Origin: Betaproteobacteria bacterium
GTDB lineage: Bacteria; Pseudomonadota; Gammaproteobacteria; Burkholderiales; SG8-41
DNA length: 5,160 nt
Direction: 5' to 3'
Assembly: GCA_021414185.1 (NCBI GenBank)
Contig: JAIOOZ010000181.1
Location: forward strand, 1 to 5,160
Shown: positions 1 through 4,854 of the stretch, piece after piece
Numbering within the stretch: position 1 is the first letter of the stretch
How the letters are laid out: the number at the start of each line of letters is the position of its first letter
Made by a program: the position numbers and the translations under genes
Notes under the pieces: generated by a model
The model's input: only the letters and a program-made list of their open reading frames with translations
What the model was told of the DNA's origin: nothing
Databases searched by the model: none

Positions 1-205
1 CATACGGGGCGCCGCCGCGCGCGGTGTGGCAGCCCGCGCAATTACCAGCGAGCGCGAGATATTTGCCGAGCGCGATTTGCGCATCGGCGTCGGCAGCGGG
101 AACGCTGCGCTGCACGTCTTCGGGGTCGTCCGCAGGCGTCAGCAGCACAACGCCAAAAACCAGCAGCACGCCCGCGCTCAAAATGAAAAGCACCGCGCGT
201 TTCAT
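1..205 (-). CDS. Membrane-anchored c-type cytochrome, N-terminal part (runs off the left edge)
   Basis: Only the first 68 codons are present. The protein opens with MKRAVLFILS and a hydrophobic stretch at about residues 4-23 with no clear signal-peptidase site, so it is probably anchored in the inner membrane with its heme domain in the periplasm. A heme c attachment motif CAGCH lies at residues 56-60 (C56, C59, H60 as proximal ligand), preceded by GKYLALAGN and followed by TARGGAPY. That context is typical of monoheme class I cytochromes acting as electron acceptors of periplasmic dehydrogenases, including alcohol and molybdopterin aldehyde dehydrogenases. The distal methionine ligand would lie outside the window. 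The ATG (205-203) overlaps the TGA of the upstream diheme cytochrome (204-202) as ATGA. A GGAG (212-215) sits 6 nt before it inside the upstream gene, so the two are very likely co-transcribed and translationally coupled. The cytochrome call is firm; the redox partner is inferred. Confidence 0.88.
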   Translation of the reverse strand, partial: MKRAVLFILSAGVLLVFGVVLLTPADDPEDVQRSVPAADADAQIALGKYLALAGNCAGCHTARGGAPY

Positions 206-930
206 CGCGCGCTCCGTTGCGGCGTGGCGCTGCCGCAATCCAGCGGGAGCTTGCCGGCGGCGCTTGCCGCGGGCGCTGCGTTCGCCGGCACCGGTAGCGC
301 GGCGAGGTAAGCGATCACCGCGCTCAGGTCATCGGCGTTCAGCCGCCTGGTGATTTCCGCCATGCAGTCGGGCGCCGCCGCTTGCCTTGCGCCTATCTGC
401 CACGCGCCGAATTGCGAAATCAGGTAATCGCGCGGCAGGCCGAGCAGACCCGGGATGGCGGGTGCGACGCCAGTCAGCGCGTTGCCGTGGCAAGCCGTGC
501 ACGCCGGAATATTTTTTGCCGCATCGCCGCGCGTGGCGAGTTGACGCCCGCGTTCGAGTATCGCAGGCGGTGCGGCGGCGGTCTGCGGCGGCGGGTACGG
601 CGGATGCTGCGCGGCAAAGTAAGCAGCGATCTCGCGCAAATAGGCGTCAGGCAGATTGCTGACGAGATAAGTCATCGTCGCATTGCGGCGCCGGCCGTCG
701 CGGAAATTGGCCATTTGGTTATACAAATAACCGGCCGGCTTGCCGGCGATGCGCGGGTAATAGCCGTCGCTCGTCGCGCGGCCTTCCTTGCCGTGGCAGA
801 CGGTGCACGCGCGCACGCGCTCGGCGATGGTGTCCGCGACCTTTGGCAGCGCGGAGTCGGCGGCGAAGGCGGCGGCAGTGCTTGCCGCGATCAGGATTGC
901 CGCGAACCTGGCGAGAAATAAGGCAGGCAT
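202..930 (-). CDS. Diheme cytochrome c, c4-like, periplasmic
   Basis: This is a 242-residue electron-transfer protein with two class I cytochrome c domains. The N-terminus is a signal peptide ending near AAAFA at residue 23. Heme motif 1 is CTVCH at 42-46, with probable distal ligand M86 (NATMTYL). Heme motif 2 is CTACH at 144-148, with probable distal ligand M190 (DCMAEI). A proline/alanine-rich linker (about 109-123) joins the domains. The repeated pattern of CxxCHG, a PxIxG-like segment (58-62 and 158-161), YL.xQ and a C-terminal helix ending in IAxYxA is that of the c4 family, which shuttles electrons from membrane or periplasmic dehydrogenases to terminal oxidases. Unusually, C189 precedes the distal Met, and a second extra cysteine (C232) lies in an alanine-rich C-terminal tail, so a disulfide is possible. 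No strong ribosome binding site precedes the ATG; the start was chosen because it gives a complete signal peptide. The gene is coupled to the next cytochrome by ATGA. Confidence 0.92.
   Translation of the reverse strand: MPALFLARFAAILIAASTAAAFAADSALPKVADTIAERVRACTVCHGKEGRATSDGYYPRIAGKPAGYLYNQMANFRDGRRRNATMTYLVSNLPDAYLREIAAYFAAQHPPYPPPQTAAAPPAILERGRQLATRGDAAKNIPACTACHGNALTGVAPAIPGLLGLPRDYLISQFGAWQIGARQAAAPDCMAEITRRLNADDLSAVIAYLAALPVPANAAPAASAAGKLPLDCGSATPQRSAR
212..215 (-). promoter_or_regulatory. Ribosome binding site for the left-edge cytochrome, inside the upstream gene
   Basis: Read on the minus strand, GGAG lies 6 nt before the ATG at 205-203, within the last codons of the diheme cytochrome. 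With the ATGA overlap it supports the chosen start and translational coupling. Confidence 0.55.
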
Positions 931-969
931 CTAACCAGAACTCATTTCAAAAATACAACACCGACAAGC

Positions 970-1130
970 AACCGCCGATGAACGCCGATTGACGCCGATG
1001 TAATTGGTGATGAGTGAAGGGTAATGAGTAATGAGTTAAGGATAAATTACGCAATGCCCTTTGCCCATTCCCCATTACAATTTGAATTGTTTTCGATCTT
1101 ATCTGCGTTCATCCGCGTGCATCGGCGGTT
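970..1130. repeat. Nested imperfect inverted-repeat element (MITE/REP-like) in the intergenic spacer
   Basis: The outer arms are 970-999 and 1101-1130, 30 nt each. The left arm matches the reverse complement of the right arm at 25 of 30 positions, and the outermost 11 nt (AACCGCCGATG) are identical. Each arm is itself built of 10-bp units: GCCGATgaac, GCCGATtgac and GCCGATgtaa at 974-1003, and GCGTtCATCc and GCGTgCATCg at 1105-1124. An inner pair, 1021-1035 (GTAATGAGTAATGAG) and 1064-1078, matches at 12 of 15 positions, so the whole can fold as one long interrupted hairpin. The core is AT-richer than the flanking genes. There is no transposase and no obvious target-site duplication. Similar short-period repeats recur between genes in many environmental proteobacterial genomes, so it is probably a dispersed non-coding element. 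The short reading frames crossing it look spurious. It separates the cytochrome genes from the aldolase. Confidence 0.75.
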
Positions 1131-1168
1131 CCAAACTGTATTTGAGTCAGCTTCTAAATAGGCCCGTA

Positions 1169-1182
1169 GTGCGCCGGCGCAC
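1169..1182 (-). terminator. Possible weak transcription terminator: perfect 14-bp palindrome after the aldolase
   Basis: GTGCGCCGGCGCAC is perfectly self-complementary and begins 3 nt beyond the aldolase stop codon (1188-1186). Folded RNA would give a short, very GC-rich stem. On the minus strand it is followed by TACGGGCCTATTTAG, which has only a short T run, so it is not a canonical intrinsic terminator. It could instead be a protein-binding palindrome or a stem that protects the mRNA 3' end. Confidence 0.35.
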
Positions 1183-1185
1183 GCA

Positions 1186-2046
1186 TCATTTGCGGCCGGT
1201 AAGCTTGAGGCCCTTTTCCAGCACGGCATTCGAGCGCGCGGGTTTCGGCATCAGGAAACGATAGCCGAGCTTGATGACCTCATCCACGTTGTCGGCTTCG
1301 ACGTGGGGATGGCCGCACGCGACGTTGTTCTCTTTGCAGGCGGCAACGATTTCGGCCATCGCCGCGACCACCGCCGGATGCTTGTACTGGCGCGGGAAGC
1401 CGAGGCTTTGCGAGAGATCGCCTTCGCCTATGATGACGACGCCGATGCCCGGCACTTCCTTCAATATTTTCGGCAGGTTCTTCACGCCTTCCATGTCTTC
1501 GCACATGATGCCGACGAGGATCTCGCCCTTGGGGTCGAGCGGCCACACGTCGGCGCGTTCGTAGTACTCCTGCGCGCTGAGTCCCCAGTAACGGGCGGCG
1601 TAGGTGGGGCCGTCGCCGCGTTGCCCCTTGGGCTCTACGCGTGGCGCAGTCGGCGGGCGCGCGTAACGGCACGCGGCGACCGCGCTGTACGCCTCAGCGA
1701 CGGTGCTCACGTGCGGCCAGATGATTCCGTAGACGCCGGCATCCAGCACCTGCTTGGCGATCCACTGGTTCATCTCGATGCCGTTGGGCGGAATGCGCAC
1801 CATCGGCGTGACTGCGGGCGCGAGGCTTGCGGACTCGGCGATCTGCTGCCGGTTGAGCATGTACTGCAGACAGTCGCGCAGCGTGCGGACGTCGTAGCCG
1901 CCGTGCTCCATCTCGAACACGATGCCGTCGTACGGCTCGGTCGCGAAAGTCTGCGCGTTCACGGTGTCGGCGGGCGCAAAGCTCACGAACGCATGTTTGT
2001 TCTGCTCGAGCACCTTGATGATGCCGTTGAGACGGGGAATATTCAC
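1186..2046 (-). CDS. HpcH/HpaI family class II aldolase (4-hydroxy-2-oxo-acid aldolase-like)
   Basis: Cytoplasmic enzyme of the HpcH/HpaI aldolase/citrate lyase family, whose members reversibly cleave 4-hydroxy-2-oxo acids to pyruvate and an aldehyde using a divalent metal. The GTG start gives 286 residues. It is favoured over the upstream ATG at 2262 because AGGAG lies 9 nt before it, and because the longer frame adds 72 low-complexity residues through the intergenic palindromes. Visible landmarks: a TIM-barrel strand with FEMEHGG at 44-50, where H48 matches the family general-base histidine; PMVRIP at 81-86, with R84 as the usual substrate arginine; VLDAGVYGIIWPHV at 100-113; E183 in GIMCEDMEG and D210 in IIGEGDLSQSLG as the probable metal ligands. 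A segment at about 128-173 (PP..RVEPKGQRGDGP...ARYWG...WPLDPKG) is longer than in HpaI and makes the protein slightly larger than the usual 250-270 residues. The substrate cannot be told. The gene is divergent from the unknown exported protein. Confidence 0.88.
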   Translation of the reverse strand: MNIPRLNGIIKVLEQNKHAFVSFAPADTVNAQTFATEPYDGIVFEMEHGGYDVRTLRDCLQYMLNRQQIAESASLAPAVTPMVRIPPNGIEMNQWIAKQVLDAGVYGIIWPHVSTVAEAYSAVAACRYARPPTAPRVEPKGQRGDGPTYAARYWGLSAQEYYERADVWPLDPKGEILVGIMCEDMEGVKNLPKILKEVPGIGVVIIGEGDLSQSLGFPRQYKHPAVVAAMAEIVAACKENNVACGHPHVEADNVDEVIKLGYRFLMPKPARSNAVLEKGLKLTGRK

Positions 2047-2055
2047 GTTCGCGTT

Positions 2056-2060
2056 CTCCT
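2056..2060 (-). promoter_or_regulatory. Ribosome binding site that fixes the GTG start of the aldolase
   Basis: AGGAG on the minus strand is separated by 9 nt from the GTG at 2046-2044. No comparable site precedes the in-frame ATG at 2262, so this decides the start. Confidence 0.7.
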
Positions 2061-2105
2061 GGTTGGGCGGCGGGCTGGTTTTGTTATTGCACGCTGCAAC
2101 ACTCG

Positions 2106-2134
2106 ACTGTAAACGAGCGACATGTATATCGCAA
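2106..2134 (-). promoter_or_regulatory. Candidate sigma70-type promoter for the aldolase gene
   Basis: On the minus strand TTGCGA (2134-2129, 4 of 6 to the -35 consensus) is followed after exactly 17 nt by TACAGT (2111-2106, 4 of 6 to the -10 consensus). Transcription would begin near 2099, leaving a leader of about 50 nt before the GTG. The call rests on pattern matching alone. Confidence 0.35.
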
Positions 2135-2230
2135 CGGTGTTTGCGCCGGCGTGCGGCAGGTGCCAGTTGACGCCGCGCGGTGTACTGATGCAATATTTTG
2201 GCGGGAGAGTGATGTAACAGGCGGAGGGAG

Positions 2231-2262
2231 TTCGCGGCCATGGCCGCGAAATGCCGCGGCAT
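2231..2262. promoter_or_regulatory. Two abutting perfect palindromes, possible operator, between divergent genes
   Basis: Positions 2231-2250 form a perfect 20-bp palindrome (half-site TTCGCGGCCA). Directly against it, with no spacer, 2251-2262 form a perfect 12-bp palindrome (half-site ATGCCG). They lie in the 256-bp gap between the aldolase start (2046, minus) and the start of the unknown exported protein (2303, plus), about 40 bp before the latter. Dyads at such a position are typical of dimeric repressor or activator sites. A hairpin-forming repeat or a cruciform is the main alternative. No regulator gene is in the window, so the binding protein is unknown. The symmetry is certain; the regulatory role is inferred. 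Confidence 0.5.
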
Positions 2263-2286
2263 CGCTGAGTGTTATTTACCGACGGT

Positions 2287-2292
2287 CATAAT
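2287..2292 (+). promoter_or_regulatory. Possible -10 element just upstream of the unknown exported gene
   Basis: CATAAT matches the -10 consensus at 5 of 6 positions and sits in a local AT-rich patch in otherwise GC-rich DNA. No convincing -35 hexamer is found at the right spacing. If used, transcription would start only a few bases before the ATG at 2303, giving a leaderless or nearly leaderless message, which would fit the absence of a ribosome binding site. Confidence 0.25.
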
Positions 2293-2302
2293 AAAAATTC
2301 GC

Positions 2303-3124
2303 ATGTCACGGCTTGCCATTCTGGCCCTGTGTTTTGCATCGTTTGCGTCTTTCGCAAGCTGTCCGAAACACGCGTTCACCGATCCTGCGCAACTGAAACT
2401 GAGCGGCGATTCGGTGCTGATAGTCACCCACGCTTCGTCCAATGACGACGGGCGCATCGCCACCAAGTTCGGTGTCGATGAAGCCGTGCGCTTTGCCAAA
2501 AAGCGCCGCATCCCGGTCATTTACCTGCAGGACGACCGCCCGGCGGAAAAATATTTCATGGACGACTGCAGCCCCGACCACTGGGTTTTTTCGCGGGACG
2601 GGGAACTGGGGTTCGACATCACGCCTTCCCATGTCTACGTCGTCGGCGGGCACCTTGAGTTGTGCCTCGCAAATACCATCAACGAGATCCTGGTGCGTTG
2701 GGGGAAACAGCCGCCCCGCAACCTGACGCTGACTTTTTTCATGGACGGCGTTCTCTCGAACGGGAAATACTTCGAAGAGAAGGACCCGTACTACCGCGAT
2801 TACATCCGCTTCATGAGCATCGTCAATTACGCGCGCCCGGCGGGTGAGTACTTTCCCAAGCTCACGCTGCTGGAAACCATGGGTATCGTCATCGGCGAGG
2901 CGCGCCAGTACGATTACCTGACAAGAATTTTGCCGCACTACGAGCGGTCGCTGCCCGCCGACTACCGGGTGGAAATGAAAATGAGCGAAGCGAAGCCCCG
3001 CGTGCTGCAGCCCGGCAAGCGGCCGCCCGGATTGCTGACGCGGCCGCCGGTGCTGCTGTTTGATTTCATCGACTCCGCCGACAATCTCAACTACGTGAAA
3101 AACGAGCAGGACTCGCGCGACTGA
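2303..3124 (+). CDS. Exported protein of unknown function, possible lipoprotein
   Basis: I do not recognise a named family. The chosen ATG gives 273 residues opening with a signal sequence (MSRLAILALCFASFASFAS), whereas the earlier in-frame ATG at 2240 lies inside a palindrome and puts 21 unlikely residues in front of it. C20 follows F-A-S, a weak lipobox, so it may be a lipoprotein; otherwise it is periplasmic. The body looks like an alpha/beta domain: strand SVLIVT (37-42), helix and strand DEAVRFAKKRRIPVIYLQDD (59-78), then HVYVVGGHLELCLANTINEIL (110-130) with C121, and strand LTLTFFMDG (141-149). The order and the VVGG...C..NT pattern recall isochorismatase-like cysteine hydrolases, but the catalytic aspartate after the first strand is not seen (the sequence there is THASSND), so this link is weak. 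The second half is rich in Tyr and Arg (FEEKDPYYRDYIRF, 157-170). The gene ends convergent with the Bug receptor, 32 bp away, and no Shine-Dalgarno sequence is evident. Confidence 0.8.
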   Translation: MSRLAILALCFASFASFASCPKHAFTDPAQLKLSGDSVLIVTHASSNDDGRIATKFGVDEAVRFAKKRRIPVIYLQDDRPAEKYFMDDCSPDHWVFSRDGELGFDITPSHVYVVGGHLELCLANTINEILVRWGKQPPRNLTLTFFMDGVLSNGKYFEEKDPYYRDYIRFMSIVNYARPAGEYFPKLTLLETMGIVIGEARQYDYLTRILPHYERSLPADYRVEMKMSEAKPRVLQPGKRPPGLLTRPPVLLFDFIDSADNLNYVKNEQDSRD

Positions 3125-3156
3125 GCGTGTCAGTCTACTGCTCCTCCAGACAGCTC

Positions 3157-4167
3157 TTAGTCCACTTTCAGGCCGAGCGTCTTGATGACTTTCGCGTATT
3201 TCGCCACTGAGCTTTTGATATAGCCGGTGAATTCTTCAGGCCCAGCGTAGACGGGTTCTATGCCCTGGCTGTAGAAACGCTCCCGCACTTCCGGATTGGC
3301 GACGATCACCTTGATTTCGGCGGCGAGCTTGTTGACGATGGCGGGCGGCGTGCCCGTCGGCGCCACGACCCCATACCATTGCTCGGCTTCATAGCCTTTG
3401 ACGCCGCTCTCGGCGATGGTCGGCAGATTCGGCAGACGAGTGTAGCGTTTGATCGAGCCGACGCCTAAAAAGCGCAGGCGGCCGGTCTGCACGTGCGGTT
3501 CGACCAGCCCGATAGTGGACATCGCATATTGCACCTGTCCCGACAACAGGTCGCCGAGCCCCTGCGCGCCGCCCTTGTACGGCACATGCGTGGTCTTCAC
3601 GCCGGTCAGCTGATCGAAAATCACACCAGCCAGATGCGTGCCGGTGCCGGTGCCGGAAGAAAAATAATTGAGCTCGCCCGGGTGCGCCCTGGCGATCGCG
3701 ATAAATTCCTTGACCGATTTCGCGGGCAGCGACGTATGGATGACGAGCGCCAGCGGCGCCGAGGCCACCAGCGCGACCGCTGCGTAATCGCGCACGAAGT
3801 CGTAGGGCGGCTTGGTGAGCAGGCTCATGTTGATCGCCTGGGTGGTGACCGACGACATCAGCAGCGTATAGCCATCGGGCGGCGCCTTGGCCACGAACTC
3901 GGCGCCGATATTGCCGCCGGCGCCGAGACGGTTGTCGACCACGATCTGCTTGCCCCAGGTATCGGTCATTTTCTGGCCGACGATGCGCCCGACGACGTCG
4001 AGCGCGCCGCCCGCGGCAAACGGCACTACGAGGCGCACCGATTTATCGGGATAGGTGGCGGCGCCCGTTTGCGCGTGCGCCGCAGGCGTGGCCGCCGCCA
4101 GTGCGATCAATGCAAGGGTGCGGCGTGCGTACGCGGAAAATTTCCGGATCGTCATGGCGGGAGACAT
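3157..4167 (-). CDS. Bug/TctC-family tripartite tricarboxylate transporter periplasmic receptor
   Basis: Periplasmic solute-binding protein that captures an organic acid, typically a carboxylate, for a TctAB-type membrane transporter or for sensing. The 336 residues match the family's usual size of about 320-330 plus a slightly long leader. A signal peptide ends at AAHA (residue 32), after basic residues and a hydrophobic core LALIALAAA. The mature protein begins with the family hallmark YPDKSVRLVVPFAAGGALDV (39-58), whose PF..GG.LD loop contacts the ligand carboxylate, followed by VVDNRLGAGGNIG (76-88) and PPDGYTLL (96-103). Other typical segments are LNYFSSGTGTGTHLA (166-180), VPYKGGAQGLGDLLSGQVQ (195-213) and LPTIAESGVKGYE (248-260). 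An ATG four codons in (4155) is an equally possible start; neither has a good ribosome binding site. No TctA or TctB gene is visible, as is usual for orphan Bug genes. It is divergent from the isomerase/hydrolase pair, so a shared substrate is plausible but unproven. Confidence 0.95.
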   Translation of the reverse strand: MSPAMTIRKFSAYARRTLALIALAAATPAAHAQTGAATYPDKSVRLVVPFAAGGALDVVGRIVGQKMTDTWGKQIVVDNRLGAGGNIGAEFVAKAPPDGYTLLMSSVTTQAINMSLLTKPPYDFVRDYAAVALVASAPLALVIHTSLPAKSVKEFIAIARAHPGELNYFSSGTGTGTHLAGVIFDQLTGVKTTHVPYKGGAQGLGDLLSGQVQYAMSTIGLVEPHVQTGRLRFLGVGSIKRYTRLPNLPTIAESGVKGYEAEQWYGVVAPTGTPPAIVNKLAAEIKVIVANPEVRERFYSQGIEPVYAGPEEFTGYIKSSVAKYAKVIKTLGLKVD

Positions 4168-4185
4168 TCAGGAAGTCGTCAATCC

Positions 4186-4199
4186 CGTATACTAATACG
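4186..4199 (+). promoter_or_regulatory. Candidate -10 element and small dyad between the Bug receptor and the isomerase
   Basis: In the 68-bp divergent gap, CGTAT-acta-ATACG is an inverted repeat of 5-nt arms. It contains TATACT (4188-4193), which matches the -10 consensus at 5 of 6 positions on the plus strand. The hexamer 17 nt upstream (CATTCA) is a poor -35, so an activator may be needed if this is the promoter. It would leave a leader of about 35 nt before the isomerase ATG. The minus-strand promoter for the receptor must lie in the same stretch but has no clear match. Confidence 0.3.
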
Positions 4200-4235
4200 C
4201 TGCTTCAATTTTTAGTCATCCCAACGCGTGTCCGC

Positions 4236-4823
4236 ATGAAAAAAACCGTCATCTATTTTCATTCCCTGTCGTCGCCGTGGGCCTATATGGGCGGGCCGCG
4301 GTTCCATGCACTGATCAAGAAACACGATCTCGACGTGGTGGTGCGCCCGACCCGCATAGTCCAGCCGAACGGCGGCATTCCGCTCTTAAGCCGGCCCGAC
4401 GCGCGCCGCCGCTATCACGAAGTCGAACTGGACCGCTGGCGCAAGCGCCTGAACATGCCGCTGGTATTGCGTCCGCGCTACTACCCGACGGACAACCAGT
4501 TCTCGGCGCGCATGGTCATTGCCGCCGACAAGCTCGGCTGGAACGCGCTCGCGCTGAGTCACGCGCTGCTGCACGCATTGTGGAGCGAGGAAAAAGACGT
4601 GCGCGATCCCGCGGTGCGCGTGGCGGTCGCTAATTCTCTGGGTCTGGACGGTGCAAAGCTGCTGGCCATGCAGGACACGCCCGAGATAATGTCGGCGTGG
4701 AAGGGCGGCGAAGAAGAGGCCGCCAAGTACGGCGTATTCGGCACGCCGACTTATGTCTACAAAGACACTTTGTTCTGGGGCCAGGACAGGCTGGAGTTTC
4801 TGGACGAAGCGCTGTCCGCATAA
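4236..4823 (+). CDS. 2-hydroxychromene-2-carboxylate isomerase-like protein (DsbA fold, GST kappa type)
   Basis: Cytoplasmic protein of 195 residues, the normal length for the family, whose best-known members (NahD type) isomerise 2-hydroxychromene-2-carboxylate to trans-o-hydroxybenzylidenepyruvate in naphthalene breakdown, using glutathione. It opens with the thioredoxin-like strand TVIYFHSLSSPWAYMGG (4-20). S13 in SPWAY is at the position of the catalytic serine that replaces the DsbA CxxC. A helical insert follows (about 54-165), including PTDNQFSARMVIAADKLGW (84-102). The C-terminal signature EEAAKYGVFGTPTYVY (160-175) has cis-proline P171 and continues with LFWGQDRLEFLDEAL (179-193), a strong family hallmark. 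The ATG at 4236 is chosen because the fold starts at once; the frame extends upstream to 4101, but only through DNA antisense to the Bug gene. No Shine-Dalgarno sequence is apparent. The gene lies 31 bp before a co-directional dienelactone hydrolase-like gene, so an operon is likely. The true substrate may not be a naphthalene intermediate. Confidence 0.9.
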   Translation: MKKTVIYFHSLSSPWAYMGGPRFHALIKKHDLDVVVRPTRIVQPNGGIPLLSRPDARRRYHEVELDRWRKRLNMPLVLRPRYYPTDNQFSARMVIAADKLGWNALALSHALLHALWSEEKDVRDPAVRVAVANSLGLDGAKLLAMQDTPEIMSAWKGGEEEAAKYGVFGTPTYVYKDTLFWGQDRLEFLDEALSA

Positions 4824-4840
4824 AAATTCAGGTCATTGCA

Positions 4841-4847
4841 AGGGGAG
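4841..4847 (+). promoter_or_regulatory. Strong ribosome binding site for the dienelactone hydrolase-like gene
   Basis: AGGGGAG ends 7 nt before the ATG at 4855. It is one of the clearest Shine-Dalgarno sequences in the window and fixes the start of the gene cut by the right edge. Confidence 0.7.
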
Positions 4848-4854
4848 AGCAACA

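Noticed and set aside
382..921. Plus-strand open frames antisense to the diheme cytochrome
   Set aside because: The minus-strand frame has two CxxCH motifs and a signal peptide, while the plus-strand products are Arg/Ala-rich without motifs.
1047..1264. Short open frames on both strands across the nested repeat
   Set aside because: They are made of repeat sequence, lack ribosome binding sites and encode nothing recognisable.
1303..2112. Long plus-strand open frame (269 codons) antisense to the aldolase
   Set aside because: It is a mirror frame of a well-supported gene in GC-rich DNA. Its product is rich in Arg, Ala, His and Val with no domain pattern, and it has no plausible ribosome binding site.
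2047..2262. N-terminal 72-residue extension of the aldolase from the ATG at 2262
   Set aside because: It has no ribosome binding site, runs through a palindrome, and gives an Arg/Ala/His-rich segment absent from the family. The GTG at 2046 has a clear AGGAG.
2306..2938. Minus-strand open frame (210 codons) opposite the unknown exported protein
   Set aside because: This was considered because the plus-strand gene is also unknown. The plus-strand frame has a signal peptide, balanced composition and alternating strand/helix pattern, while this one does not.
3125..3156. Bidirectional terminator between the convergent unknown gene and the Bug receptor
   Set aside because: The 32-bp gap shows only a weak CAGTCT/AGACAG-type symmetry and no T run on either strand.
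3638..3658. Tandem GTGCCG triplet repeat
   Set aside because: It encodes the Gly-Thr repeat of the SSGTGTGTH segment in the Bug receptor, which is a family feature.
3493..4215. Plus-strand open frame (240 codons) antisense to the Bug receptor
   Set aside because: It is fully opposite a gene with clear family motifs. The product is Arg/His/Gly-rich low-complexity sequence, typical of an antisense shadow.
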